A stretch of 64,000 bases of DNA. It comes from Phellopilus nigrolimitatus (taxonomy: Eukaryota; Basidiomycota; Agaricomycetes; Hymenochaetales; Hymenochaetaceae). The position numbers and the translations under genes are program-made. Positions 1 to 11,622 of the stretch are shown here, piece by piece (the stretch's first letter is position 1; each line of letters begins with the position of its first letter). Location of the stretch: NCBI GenBank assembly GCA_021029095.1, contig JAJOHG010000015.1, positions 186,001 through 250,000 of the forward strand, written 5' to 3'. Below the pieces are notes generated by a model. It searched no databases. It was not told the origin of the DNA and saw only the letters and a program-made list of their open reading frames with translations.

Positions 1-1
1 C

Positions 2-268
2 CGCGCCAAGCTCGAGCTTGCGCTTTGTTCCTCTCCTTTCCCAAACATCCCTCTAACGCCAATCGTCAAGAACTTTGTCGCAAATTGCTCAAAGAAAGAT
101 GCAGTATTTATATCTGGATTCGCGGAGTATGTGACTGCGTTGCACGCAATGCTTGCGCACCAGAGCCAGCTCGTATGGTTCCGCTGGCTGTACGTCACGG
201 CTTCGCGCTACATGTGGGTGAACGAGTGGGAGGAGATCAAAATGGAAAGCGAAGGCACATCAAATTAA
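2..268 (+). CDS. GPI12: GPI12/PIG-L, N-acetylglucosaminylphosphatidylinositol de-N-acetylase, 3' end only
   Basis: Only the last ~88 codons are in the window, reading from base 2 to a TAA at 266-268. The C-terminal stretch reads HAMLAHQSQLVWFRWLYVTA followed by SRYMWVNEWEEI. This is the usual tail of PIG-L/Gpi12, where a conserved H-x-S/T-Q-x-VWFR element precedes SRYMWVNE. PIG-L is an ER membrane enzyme that removes the acetyl group from GlcNAc-PI in the second step of GPI-anchor synthesis. The catalytic AHPDDE region would lie upstream, outside the window, so activity cannot be judged. A divergent paralog lies at 20938-22071. The call rests on recalled family features. Confidence 0.7.
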   Translation, partial: RAKLELALCSSPFPNIPLTPIVKNFVANCSKKDAVFISGFAEYVTALHAMLAHQSQLVWFRWLYVTASRYMWVNEWEEIKMESEGTSN

Positions 269-933
269 AAATATAAACGTGCTTTCTGGGGTCATCGCCG
301 GAGAAGGAGTGAGTCGCTTGAGTCGACCTGCGGGTAAAATCGAAGGTATACAGGCTCCTAAGAAAACTGTCGATTCTCGAATAATGGATGTTCCTGCGCC
401 TTTGAAGAAGATGCACAACCCATGGGTCGAAAGGCTATCGCACTGGGCGCTTCCAAGTTTCCGCAAAATTGTACGTTAACTTCGTCTTCAAATCACACTC
501 GCGGTAATTTAGAGCATGCAGATATTAAAACTTCTTCCGACATTTTTTTTTTTTTGCATGAGCAAAATCGTGAATCGTTGTATTGACGTAGCCATGAGCC
601 GTGAAGTTTTGTTGTACAACTGGTACAGTGACAGTAATGATATAAATGCGAGTAAACGAGACGTGAATGAGGACGTGTAGCCTATCTCAGGCGAAGACAA
701 AAAACAATCAGGACAGAATCCATCGAAACGAACGTGAGAGTGTCGAAAAAATAACAATAACGGTTGCGTCCCAGCACGGCCGAGTGTCAAGCGTCCGTCT
801 TCCAATGAATAGGAAGCCTGTTGAGAAAAGATGGTACAAATGAAAGAACTGCAAGCGATCGCAGGCCCCGAAATGCAGAGGACAATAAGTCAGGAAGCAA
901 GAGAAACACATCTATCGTCCGAATGCGAAATTA
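269..933. other. convergent 3' intergenic region
   Basis: This stretch separates the 3' end of the PIG-L gene from the 3' end of the OPT transporter on the other strand. It should hold both 3' UTRs. Short open frames occur on both strands but none shows recognisable protein features. A run of about 12 T at 544-555 is the only notable low-complexity tract. Confidence 0.6.
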
Positions 934-3692
934 CTACCATGTCGACGGCCCGAACGTCTCACCGGGTGCGAGCGTGGTAAGCGGCGCGCCCATCGCATCG
1001 AGTGTGTTCGACGAAACAGTGTTGCCCCACCACTCAAGCGTAATCCCACCCTTCGGCAGTTGCAGCGAGAAGAAAATCACGATCAGCGCGATCGCAACGC
1101 CCGCGTCGAGCGCCGCAGAGAGGATGTAGTTGTAGCGCATCCACCAGCGGAAGTGGAAGCGGCGCATGAAGAATTGGAAGATCGCGCCGACAGTGAACCA
1201 CGCAGAGTAGTTGATGCCCGTCGCGGGTGGGAGCATGCTGATGCCGGCGAAGATGACGGGCACGTTGACAAAGCGCCAGCTCGACAGCGGGTAACGGCGT
1301 GCGAGGAAGTAGAACGGGATCGGGAGCACCGCACCAATGAGGAAGAAATACAGCAGCGGGTGGTACAAAGAGCCGGCGTTGAACATGCGCGACGGGCCGA
1401 TGCCGCCCCAAACGAGCGCGGCGGTGGCGAAAACAGACGTGCTCGGACAAATGAAATGATCAGCCTGGGTGGGAGAGCACAGATCCGGGATATTCGTGAA
1501 CATCCAGTTCTGCACGGCCACGACCACGAACACCGAAATGATTGTTGCCAGGCACTGTGCCATAAACATTGTGCGAGGGGGAATCTTCATGTAGTGGCCG
1601 AGCTTGAGGTCACCGAGGAACGAGATGGCTTGCGTGAGCGAGATGAAGGAGAAAGTCTTGAAAATCATCATCGCGACGGGCCGGCCAGGGAGCGCGTAAC
1701 CAACGATAAGTTCCGCGAGCACTTGAAGAGCGACAGTTTGGTTCGTGATCGCTTGGATCATGCCGACAGGCACAAGAAATATCAGTGCGACGCCAAGCGC
1801 AAGGACAAGCCCCCACACAGGTAGTTTCGTGTCGAAAACTTCGATGACGATGACCGACAGGATGAACGCGAAGAGCCCGAGCGCGCCGTACCAATAATGC
1901 GGCACCTCCGCATAGGCAGACATCAAGCGCGAGTGTACATCACGGTGCTCCTTGAGCGAGCGACGGAACTGGCGGACAATGTCATGACGGTACCACACTG
2001 CCAAAAGTAATAGGATAAGAGAAAGAATAAGATAATGAAATTGACCGTGTACATACGGAACGTGTGCACGAAGACGCCGGTCATCGACGCGAAAGAGATG
2101 CCGTATCCCATCGCCAGCGTGACAGGAATGAACGCTGGGGAGTACGCAGTGTACGCCTCAAGACTGAACGTGCCATTCTGAATGATGAGGCTTGGGTCGT
2201 ACTGAAGGCCGGTGTTGTCGAACGCAACCGAAGCAGACATCGGGAGGAATTTCGCGAAGAAAACGTTATTATCTGTGTTACAACTGCTGTAAGTGGTCTG
2301 ATAAAATGGACAAATTTTAAAAAGCATACAGTAAAGAATCGGAGTCAAGATCCAGAAGACTATAAAGAAAGCCACGATTGTGTTCACCTGTGCCCACCAC
2401 GGCACAACGAGCGGGCTGGCGATGTACGAGATCATGCTCCAGTCGAACGTCAGGAAGCCCATACCAAGACCTGTCGAGTAGCCGAAAAGCTGATTGACGA
2501 CAATGTTGTTCGGTGCGATCCAACAGACCCAGTTGAATATACTGAGCGCGGTAAAGATATATCCAGGGAACCAGAACCAGATGAAACTCGCGAGTAACGC
2601 GAACACGAAGAACCGCTCGCGGCTCATGTGTTTCGTCTCGACGCGTCCGTAGTTTCTGTGGAGCGTATTGAAGACGGCAGTGTTGACGAGTGCGCCAGGC
2701 CAGAGCATCGCTGCAGGCCAGACGAGAAACTGGCGAACAAGCCCGGCGAATGCATACCCGATAAGTTGAGAGCTCAGGCAGAGCATGATCTGGTAGCCAA
2801 AGCCCCAATTCTGGTCGAAGTATACGCGCTGGGTCGCGATGATGTCCGTCGCGTACGCACCGCCTGCGACAACGTTCGACATGACTGTGATTACCGTATG
2901 TTCCTTGATATTGAACGGGCCCGGGTTGAGCGACCATACGTAGCCTAATGTGTTGAAGCGTTTCGTGGGCAGGAATCGCTCGAAGGCCTTCCCAACAGGA
3001 AGCGCAATCAGTTGCGAGACAAGGCCGGATATAAACACAGAGGGATCTTCAAGCGACCGTCAGTCCGTTGCTTGTTAAATACTTGACGTACACTCACATC
3101 GCATGGAGAAGAATTGGTTAAGTCCGGAAATGAGAACCGTGAACAAAATCCCAATGAACCACATCCTGAATGTGTTCACAGGCATCGTCGGGTCATCCGT
3201 GTTGGACACGGCCGCTCGTACCTCCGCGTAGGGAGATTCACTGATAGGGAGTCAGCCAAAGTCTCCAAATGCTGCACGCAGTACTCACTCTTCATATTCG
3301 AACGTGTCTGTAGATCGCATGTGCAAGCGCGAGTCGCTGGTCCGCTCGTACGCGGAGTCGACCCGCGACTCGGTGTCAAAGTCGGACGGCGCTGTACCAA
3401 TGGAGGGGCCGATGTCCACGTCGCTCGCATATTTATGCTTATGGTCGAGCTCGAACGACTCCCCACTCAACGAGCTCCTGTCGGAGGGGCCGAAATCCCA
3501 GTTTGGGTCATTGAGATGGAGGAGAGCCTCTTGGATGTCGGTGTCGACGTCCTCGGGCACGTCTGGGTCCACGCGGCGGCGCGTCAGCGTCGGGAGAGCG
3601 AAGACAGGTGCGCTCTTCGACTCCATGGTACTGGGGAAGAAAGAGGGGAGAGGGGGAGGGGAGTGTAGGTTCAGATCACCCATCGAGCCCAC
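934..3692 (-). CDS. OPT-family oligopeptide transporter
   Basis: Multi-exon plasma-membrane proton-coupled peptide transporter. The N-terminus is cytosolic and acidic (exon at 3285-3692). Spliced exons then give ESPYAEVRAAVSNTDD and MPVNTFRMWFIGI, followed by the OPT signature SLNPGPFNIKEH near 2925 and the MKIPPRTMF motif near 1580. Both are hallmark motifs of the OPT superfamily. Many hydrophobic segments follow and the protein ends at 934. Introns are ~45-60 nt with GT-AG borders, for example around 3240-3285 and 3058-3105. Start: the first Met at 3692 opens the frame; a second in-frame Met at 3626 (MESKSAPVF) is also possible. OPT proteins import tetra- to hexapeptides or glutathione; the substrate cannot be read from sequence. 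No disruption was seen. Confidence 0.93.
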
Positions 3693-4439
3693 CAGTCTTT
3701 TTGTATCCTGTTGGAGTGTGGGCTCGGTTTCACATTTCTATTCGCATATGGGCCTTGCGACCAAGCACTATTGTGCAAGCGATACGGAGACAGTGCATGC
3801 GTAAATTGGTAGACATTGCCACGGTATCAGCCTGAAGACAATAGAGGAGAGACGCGCCCTGAGTGATCATGGAAGACTTCTTAACAAAAAGCAAGTGTTC
3901 CCTCGGCCCGTGGAGTCACTTTCAGTCTTTACTGGCTTCCGCAAAGCTTGCGCCGTGCCAATAGAAGTCGCAATTGATCGAAAATTAATACCGGCTTCGC
4001 TTTTTGCGAGTTTTTGCGAGTTTCACAAGTTCCGGCCAGTGAGACCAGTCGAGTTGAGCTTTGCGCGCCTCGTGTCAGACATGGCCCAACATTGCAGCCA
4101 GTGCATTTCTTTGTTGCTAGCGGATCTTCAGCAAAAAATGCAGGGACAGATTCCATACTATCTCAATCAATCTCAGTTGCCACTGACGGGGAGGCGGCGA
4201 CGTCGGGACGATCGAACAAAAGGCCGACTCAGAACAAAAGGGCTGCCGACAAGAGCGTCTCGGAAGCATGTAGTCATCAGTGACCACGTCACATAAAGTC
4301 ACACACTCGTCACAGCGTGTCACTTGCGGCGCGTTTGCTTCGCGGTGCAATTGTTCTTTGCTCGCCAACGCTGCCAGTGCCGCCGACATCAACGATCGCA
4401 GAACTCTAGCTCCATCAGGGACAGTTCAATTTTCACAGC
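3693..4439. promoter_or_regulatory. shared divergent promoter region
   Basis: Intergenic region between two divergently transcribed genes (OPT on minus, the small gene at 4440 on plus). It contains no ORF I can support. I did not find a convincing TATA element or operator pair. Confidence 0.4.
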
Positions 4440-5004
4440 ATGACATCGATCGATCCTTCCCATCTCGCGCACTCCTCGTCCTCCGCTGACCACGCCGAGG
4501 CGGTCGTCCGTCCTCGCTCGGGCTCCGCCTCCTTCAAACATATTCCTGCCATCCCGGACCTGCGTTTCGAGCAGAGTTACCTCAAGAGTATCGCGCCATA
4601 TATTACTACAAGACGTGTTCCTTCGGGAGAAGAAGAAGACGAGGGTCTGGAGGTGATTGGCGTCGAGTGGAGAAAGGTCTTATGGATCACGACGCGCGAC
4701 CAACTCATTAGCCCACTACTTCAGGGCGCTATTTGGTATGTCATTTGTCCCGCATGAACCCTTTGTTTCGTAACAGATATGTGATTGACGTATGCAAATC
4801 GACTCTAGGGGTGTTGCTACCATTTTCATCCGTCCACTCGTCTCTCGCGTTGGCTCCTTCCTCGGTTTCTCGAGACGACCTCGCATCCCCGAGCCATCTA
4901 AGCCGCCACGACCGAAAGAGGGCGAGCTCACACGTCGATTGCGTGAATGGTCGAAGAGCCTTACTTCAAACGGACTGGAAACTAATATAACGGTCGTAAA
5001 TTGA
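4440..5004 (+). CDS. small conserved fungal protein, possibly DUF1770-like
   Basis: Two exons, 4440-4735 and 4809-5004, joined across a GT-AG intron so that GAIW continues as GVATIFIRPL. The product is about 163 aa. It has a Ser-rich start, then IPDLRFEQSYLKSIAPY followed by an acidic EEEDEG stretch, one short hydrophobic segment (RDQLISPLLQGAIWGVATIF), and a basic Pro/Lys tail with RRLREWSKSL. The PDLRFEQSYL element resembles what I recall of the fungal DUF1770 family; function is unknown. An alternative third exon from about 5039 (reading TWTLKFPDAFVYH) could replace the last three codons, but its donor (GTCGTA) is weak. The first exon and intron 1 are well supported; the 3' end is less sure. 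Confidence 0.6.
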
Positions 5005-6039
5005 CTTGCATTCCTTGACTTTCATTTCTTGATCAGACGTGGACTCTCAAATTCCCCGATGCATTTGTATACCACGCACGCATTAATTTATTTCATCTTA
5101 TCGTACTTGACAAACCTAGCTGCTTTCAAACTTTGCTCTGAACGTAGCTTGTCTATGCGATACGCTTTCGCTCTAATTAAAATATCGGAATCGTCGAAAA
5201 CCTCGCGTAATGTACAAGCAAATTAAATTGATGGCAGTCAATTCAGAGAAGGAGAATCTAGTCGTGTCTTTTGGATTCGGACAGAAAGGTCTTCCTGCGT
5301 TCCGGTTTGTTTTTCGCACAAACGTACCCGACGTACATGACACTTCCACTTGAGTCTTCGAGCGGGTCGTTCAACCACAGTGAGCAGAGCCGTATCGTTG
5401 ACGAATTGCGCGAGTTAGGGAGAGAAGGAGCTGAAATTAATGGTTACGCTTCAATTTGGTGCTCCTACGAGCCAGCACCTGAAGCTGATAACGACATGGC
5501 GATGTGCCTAGAAGCATTACTGATGCAACGTTCCTGAGATGCGCAGATACTAAGTTAATAATTCCACCTATCACGGGGCCAAAATCTGTCGGAACGAGCC
5601 ATCCAGCGCGAAAATCTAGTTCATTATCCTGAAGCACTGTCGCAGAGGATTGAATGGCATCCAATTGAGAAAAGAATGACGCAAGTGAAAATGGGTCTAC
5701 GACGAGGATGTAAATAGCAAATAAGACAATAAGACTTTGTAGTGTCGGAGCGCATTTCCTTCTCTGACCACGCATGGGATGGATAGCGAACGGAGTTTAA
5801 GAAAGGATGCATATCGCCCAGAAAGGAGGACTTTTGGAAACAACACGATATTTCAGTGTTAAATCTAGTATCCAATCAATCATGATGAGTTTAAATTTAC
5901 TGTGCAAATTTGATCTGGATTTTAAAGAGGAAAAGGTGAAATTAAAAATATTACACAATGACCACTCGCATATTCTACGATTCACAGTAGCCTGACTATC
6001 AATTCTCGAGCACTATACCTGAAGTTTTTGAAGTTCAAA
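5005..6039. other. AT-rich gene-free stretch
   Basis: AT-rich sequence between the small conserved gene and the truncated hairpin transposon. Open frames at 5271-5537 (+) and 5437-5775 (-) overlap each other and show no family feature. Apart from a possible alternative last exon of the upstream gene near 5039-5140, I see nothing that can be annotated. Confidence 0.5.
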
Positions 6040-6590
6040 TGAGGGGAGGCAACGCCTGCCAAAAGAGTGTGCACGCTTTGTAATCTGACAAATGATCGGC
6101 ACTTCCCAAATTAAGAAATTTTGGTGGCAAAATTTTACAGATGGCCAACTTGATGCAATTCAGCCACTCCTTGCTGATTTTTATTCTTTTAAAGTCATAG
6201 AACTGTATTTTAAGGCTATACATACAATAATCATTTAATATAATGTAGCTTGTTTCTGAGGGAAGACTTATAGCAAAGAAAAGAGCAGGGGGAGAGCGCA
6301 TTTTCGGCTGACACGTGACCTCAGCGCACAGGAATGCCCGCGCATACATGCAAACGCGCAGAACGAGTTTTTGAGCTCAATTCTCATCTGTTTTACACGA
6401 TTTAAGCTGGAAAATTCTCGGGTGATATGGGGCTAGGAGGTCTACTTTGTCTATTTTTTAATTTCGCCCTCAAAGTACCAGAACAACGGTCTTACATGGC
6501 TGTTCTGGTACTTTGAGGGAGAAATTTTAAAATCGACAAAGTAGACCTCCCAGCCCCATATCACCCGAGAATTTTCCAGCTTAAATCGTG
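6040..6590 (+). mobile_element. hairpin MITE, truncated copy 1
   Basis: Homologous over its whole length to the complete element at 35214-35898. The left terminal repeat starts at 6040 (TGAGGGGAGGCAACGCCTGC, one G-to-A change against copy 2). Inside is a large inverted repeat with arms 6398-6485 and 6501-6588, separated by a 15-nt loop. The right terminal repeat is missing: similarity to copy 2 stops just after 6590 and unrelated sequence follows, so this copy is 3'-truncated. No coding capacity. The copies differ by many substitutions and small indels, so neither is very recent. Confidence 0.8.
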
Positions 6591-7194
6591 CAAAACTATT
6601 CAAAAACAAATTCATACTACGGCTTTAGCCGAATTGAGCGCTTACGTGCCCTTATTTGGAGCGAATTACTCTCTTTCTTTCCCTCCCTCCGCAAAAAAAC
6701 CCGAACTCTTGAGCCTGATAAATAAACGTTGAATTATACTTACAAAGAAATATAAGGTCTGGCAAGAAAAAATTGGGTCTACAGATTTCTAACAATACAT
6801 CACGTGACCACGTACATGTACATGTACTTGTGGCTGCCCCCTCTCCCGGCGGCCGGGCCACGGTGAGAGCTTGTCATGATGGCTTGTTTTCGCAGCCTTA
6901 TTGGAGCATAAAACAGCTCAGATTAAGCCTTAGTCATACACGCTTCGCTATCCCCCTAATATGTGGGCACCCCACATATCCAATCATGGTTTTATGTCTT
7001 ACGAACTTGAAATACGGGCGCTAAGCGGCGGTAAGGAGTCCAAGCACTTATAAAATGTAACTTCTTACGAGGTTTAATTAACCCGTAACATCTTAAGTGA
7101 ATTTACGTTTTGCTGATGTATTCAGTCACGTGACGTTTTTTTCTAACTTTCGGCGTGCCAAAGTGTATTTCCTTCCTCCGTTATTCTGTCAATT
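6591..7194. other. gene-free stretch beyond truncated transposon
   Basis: No supportable gene. It contains a short alternating palindrome near 6811-6827 (GTACATGTACATGTAC). It lies between the broken end of the hairpin element and the first dioxygenase relic. Confidence 0.4.
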
Positions 7195-7700
7195 TATTGA
7201 TCTCCTCCTTTGGTTGTATGCCTTTTCTTAATCCACCAGTGTCCTGATGGTACGCTCATAGTCAGAATCATCTTTAAAAAATACGCTAACTTAATGTCAT
7301 ACTTTGAAGTTTTCGGGATAATATTTCCGTATGTTTCTCGCTTTCTATATCTCTGGTTTCTCGACCTTGCGCCCGTTGGATTGATATGCATTCTCGAGTT
7401 TGCCGAGCTGGCGACTGAGGGCGATAAGTAACTCGTCCGTCAAGCCGGTCTTGCGATAGACCGTTATACCGAACCTAAAGTCGATTATGGTGAGATTTCG
7501 AAGGCTCTACTATGCTTACCTATTCTCTGCGTCTTGATGATATCTTCGATTTGCTCATCTGAGACGGACTTACTGAAGTCAACACCCTCGATCCTGCAAA
7601 ATGAAAATTCGAATGATCAGCTTTCCAAATTCTCGACCTATTCGACGCGTCTCACTCGGCTGCAAACGACGGGTGGAGAGGCTTGCATGTCAATGATTGG
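7195..7700 (-). pseudogene. TauD/TfdA-type alpha-ketoglutarate dioxygenase, N-terminal relic A
   Basis: On the minus strand, three short exons splice cleanly: one ending HPSFAAE (about 7656-7680), one encoding IEGVDFSKSVSDEQ and IEDIIKTQ (7520-7593), and one giving RFGITVYRKTGLTDE followed by LLIALSRQLGKLEN (to a stop at 7345). The introns at 7594-7655 and 7475-7519 have GT-AG ends. The pattern HPxF-AE-GVDFSKxxS, then a YG/FGxxVxRKTGL turn and a SRQLGxLE segment, is the N-terminus of TfdA-like Fe(II)/alpha-ketoglutarate dioxygenases. The frame then hits a stop. The HxD iron ligands, substrate core and C-terminus are absent, and no start codon is evident upstream. I therefore call it a truncated relic. 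A more decayed second copy is at 11105-11395. Confidence 0.65.
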
Positions 7701-8718
7701 TTCAAGTGCACGTGCCGTCGTCGGTATCGCGAGGTCTGCCTGTCTGTAGACGTTTCAGTCCGTGTCACGGTTATGGTGCGAGGGACAGTCCGCTTTCAGC
7801 GACTTCGGGTTTGCGATGACTCCGAAGGGTTTGTATCGTTCAGTTGGAAGTTGAAATTGCAATAAGCTTCGGACTGCGTAGTCCTGGCCTCAGCGCCGCA
7901 GCATGTTCGACTTCGACGTATTCTCACAAATCAAGATCTACGAGCTTCCGTAAAACAGTTGAACAGCTGTCCTGCTGTAACTGTCTTTCAAAAGCTTGGT
8001 AGCGTATGGAGGTTCCGGGTTCTGCACTACCGGTGTTAAGACAGATATCCCATGCTGCAGAAGTAGAATAACCTGGCAATCACAACTTCTCGAACTCTGA
8101 TACTGGAAGCGGGTTGGGATTTCCTTCTAAAAAAAGGTACGTTCAAACTTTACTTGCCATTGCGAGCGCATCGCATTGAAACGTCATCCTCCAGATTGCA
8201 TATTGATTGCCCTGAGTTCGCCCGTCCTGACCATACCGAACGAAACAGAACAAAAGCTGGCGCAAAATTCGTGTCTATCAGCCGCTTTGCAGGTGGTTTG
8301 TCGGTACAAATCAACATCTAGAAGTGTCTTGGTCTACATCTGTCAGCTGTTGCCTGGAAAAGCGATGTTGAAGGACTGAACAAAATGTCACTAGTGTTTC
8401 TCATTCTTCAATTCAATCCTCTGGGTTGTTTTCGATAGATCCCTCACGTGTCTACACCACTTTCTGGTTCTTTCTTTTGGGCTCCTCACTATATGTTTCC
8501 TACGTTTGGCAATTCTGTACTCGGGGCCGCGTGTGCTTCTAAAACTAACGAAAGTTCTAGTACGTCCTGATATTTTTAAGTGGCATCAAGAGATGGGCTG
8601 ACTGGTGCTCGATCGCTCGCTCTTTCATCCAAACCCCATTTGTAAACTCCTGTCTTTTATAAGACGCGGGACTGTAAGAGCAGGTTTCGATAACTCAGAA
8701 GAGCTTCCACGAGACAGC
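7701..8718. other. upstream region of P450, no gene supported
   Basis: Contains the region upstream of dioxygenase relic A and the P450 promoter. Plus-strand frames at 7683-7865 and 8176-8379 show no recognisable features. Further decayed dioxygenase sequence could be hidden here but I could not align it. Confidence 0.4.
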
Positions 8719-11022
8719 ATGTCCATACCTGCAGTTAGGCTGGCGATCTCCTCCCATATTAGCTTCTCCCTGCTAGCATTGACGATATGTGTCCTGACTT
8801 TGTCTTGGATCCTGAGCAAAAAGTCTCAAAGTTCTCGTCGTACTAACTTCTTCCCTGGGCCGCCAGCTGACCCCGTACTAGGCCACCTGCGTATTATGCC
8901 TGCAGACTTCCAATGGCTGACGTTTGCAGACTGGGGAAAGACATTTGGTGCATATCTTTATATTCGACATATTTTTAACTCCTCACATCATTACCAGGGG
9001 ATGTTATTTACACGAACATTGTCGGTCGTCCTATCATCATTCTCAACACCGTCGAGGCGGCTAGGGATCTCATGGATAAGAGAAGTGCCAATTACTCCGA
9101 CAGACCGGTCTCGATCCTCCACGGAGATATGTGTGTCTACTCTAAAGCCTCTCATGAGCAATTTCGTTAAAACTTACGTTGCAGGATTAACTGGAGATAC
9201 CAGATGTCATTTCTCCCTTATGGCGATCGATTCAGAACTCAACGTCGGTTCATGCAGCAGTATCTTAACTCACATGCAGTGGTCTCTCTTCGCCCTCTCC
9301 AAGCAGAACAAATCAATATTTTGCTCAAGAACCTTTTAAACTGCCCAGAGGAGTTTCGGAATCATATAAACCAGTTAGTCGCAGAAATGCTATTATTTGT
9401 GGCTGTCATCTCACGCCTTTCGAGAATGAGTGCAGCTGGCCTGATGAAGTTGACATACGGTCACAATATCGTATCTGGTAATGACAAGTTCGTCAGTCTT
9501 GCAATAGATACTACGACCCGAGGGATAGCCGCTGGTATCCCAGGCATGACTCCTGTGGATTTTTTCCCCATCCGTGAGCACGTCGAGCTTCTGTTTTGTA
9601 CAAAAACGAATCTTTTTTGTAGTGCGTTATATACCGACCTGGTTTCCTGGAGCCGGCTTCAAAAGAGAAGCATTGATTACGCGAAAGCTGTCAGATATGA
9701 TGACGGAAATCCCATTCAACAAAGTGAAGGAAGAAAGAGTAAGAGCGAGCGTATAACGCACGGCGTATTTTTAACTTATTTGCTAGGCCTCCGGAACAGC
9801 CGAAACGTCTTTAGTCAACAATTTGCTTGAAGATTACGAAAATTCGAAAGTTATCGACGAAGACTACGAGGTCAATATAAAACATGTTGGGGCAGTCATG
9901 TATGCTGGTATAGTCGCTCCTTTGTACATCTCGAAGGAACGATTTCATGTTTTCGTCGCTTTTAGCTGGCGTTGATACGGTCGGATTTTTTCTTCTTCTG
10001 ATAAGAATGACTTGCTAACATTCGATAGAATAAACGTACCTTACGCTTTTTTTTTTCGAACCAAAAAGACTGAAGTCACCCTCATGTCGTTTATTCTCAT
10101 GATGGCTCGCAATCCAAACGTTGTCAAGCGGGCGCAATTGGATATTGACAGAGTGGTTGGAGACGGACGTTTACCTACGATGGAGGACCGGACCAACCTG
10201 CCGTACATTGATTGTATTTTGAAGGAGGTCTTTAGGTGCGTCTCCGCAATTTGAGATATTGCAAATTAAAGATGAACGTTTAGCCAACAGGATCAATCCT
10301 CCAGTTCCTCTTTGTAAGTCATAACTCGAAGTACATTTCTAATTGTCCCTTTTGGATAGCCCTACCACATCAATCAGTGAAAGAAGATGTCTACCGGGAC
10401 AAGGTCATCCCGGCTGGCTCGATGATTATCCCAAATGTATGGTGAGTTAGTCTCATACTCAACTCCGAAGACATTAAATTTAGTGGCCTGTAACTTGCTA
10501 GGCAAATGATGAAAGATGAACGCTACTTCCCGAGTCCTGAGATGTTTTCGCCCGAAAGACATCTAAATAAAGTTCAAGCTCAAATTCGCGATGGAGGTGC
10601 TGATTTTAGTTCGCGCTCGTTGAACGGATTGGAAGCAGATGACCCGAGCTCTTTGGCATTTGGGTTTGGACGCAGGCAAGTTCCTCGTTGTCCCCATGCC
10701 CCCGCTTTTCTCTACTTGCATAACATGCTATGATCCTCTCAGAATTTGCCCCGGAAGGTTCTTTGTGGACGCTAGCATCTGGCTGGCGATAGCCAACATC
10801 CTTGCGGTGTTTGATATCCTGCCTCCTATTGATCCTGCCACCGGGAAAGAGACTATGCCACTTGCCGAGTACTCATTCGGGTTCACTAGGTGAGCTGTCG
10901 CTTTTCGGAAGGGGCAAAAAATGCAAATGCTTACAGTCGGTGTTTCTAGTAAACCGAAACCCTTCAAGTGTAGGATCATCCCTCGCAGCGCAAAGCATAT
11001 AACATTAATTGATCAAGACTGA
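8719..11022 (+). CDS. cytochrome P450 monooxygenase, ER-anchored
   Basis: About 13 exons. Start at 8719 (MSIPAVRLAISS) because it directly precedes a hydrophobic anchor helix and the proline hinge FFPGPPADPVLGHL. An earlier in-frame Met at 8605 adds a tail that does not fit the family. Landmarks: I-helix AGVDTTEVTLMSF, K-helix ExxR in ILKEVFR, PERF-like SPERHLN, and the heme signature FGFGRRICPGR. The heme Cys is encoded just after an unusual GC-AG intron (10676-10742). The last exon (after a GT-AG intron) gives SKPKPFKCRIIPRSA, the usual P450 C-terminus, and ends at 11022. All key residues are present, so it looks functional. The role is oxidative metabolism of a lipophilic substrate; the CYP family cannot be assigned by eye. 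Relics of a dioxygenase lie on both sides. Confidence 0.88.
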
Positions 11023-11104
11023 ATACTTGAGCCTGCACGGAAGTACTGTATGTGTACTGGGCTCGGAGAACTTAAAACGCAACATCTGTTTTCTTCGCTT
11101 TAGA

Positions 11105-11395
11105 TATTATGATTTCTCGACCTTATACATGTTAAATCGGCATACATTTCGAGTTTGCTAGGCTGGCTATTGAGACCGGTGCGACCTCACTCTTATCTAT
11201 CAGACAGGTGATGCCATAAACTAGAATGTTGAATCATAGTGAGATTTCTGCAGCTGTCCGTATAATGATTGCCTATTCTCCGAGTCTGCGTTGATGATAT
11301 CTTTATTTTCTACTCGGAGATGGATTTGTTTAAGCCGATACCCTCGATCCTCCAAAGAAATTTTCATATGACTCTGCGCTTGTGATACTTCCGAG
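11105..11395 (-). pseudogene. TauD/TfdA-type dioxygenase, N-terminal relic B
   Basis: Aligns base for base on the minus strand with relic A at 7340-7595, including the shared stretches GAGGGT, GATATCATCAA and GGTCGAGAAA. The corresponding protein frame starts RIEGIGLNKSISE but is then broken by an in-frame TAG and frameshifts. It is more decayed than relic A. Both relics have the same orientation and the same extent, so they look like a duplicated and abandoned N-terminal gene segment. Confidence 0.6.
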
Positions 11396-11622
11396 GTTTT
11401 TTTGTCCAAGACTCGCAATAAGTTCTGGACTGTGCCATCGTTGTGGCAGATTCCAATCTCAAGTGGAAGAACTTACGTTACTGTGACATACGCTGACAAT
11501 TGTATGTGACCTGCGCGTCGCAGTCGCGTCTCTGCGCTCGGACTCCGCGTCCAAGTCGAGCATCCTTCGTGTTCTCCGTGCACATCCCTCCTCGATTGAA
11601 CCAAACATAAGTCTACAGCTAC

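Noticed and set aside
1060..1824. 254-codon plus-strand open frame
   Set aside because: Antisense to OPT transporter exons with conserved motifs; highly charged, no hydrophobic core.
5437..5775. 112-codon minus-strand frame considered as a hydrophobin or small secreted protein
   Set aside because: Lacks the eight-Cys pattern and overlaps an equally uninformative plus-strand frame.
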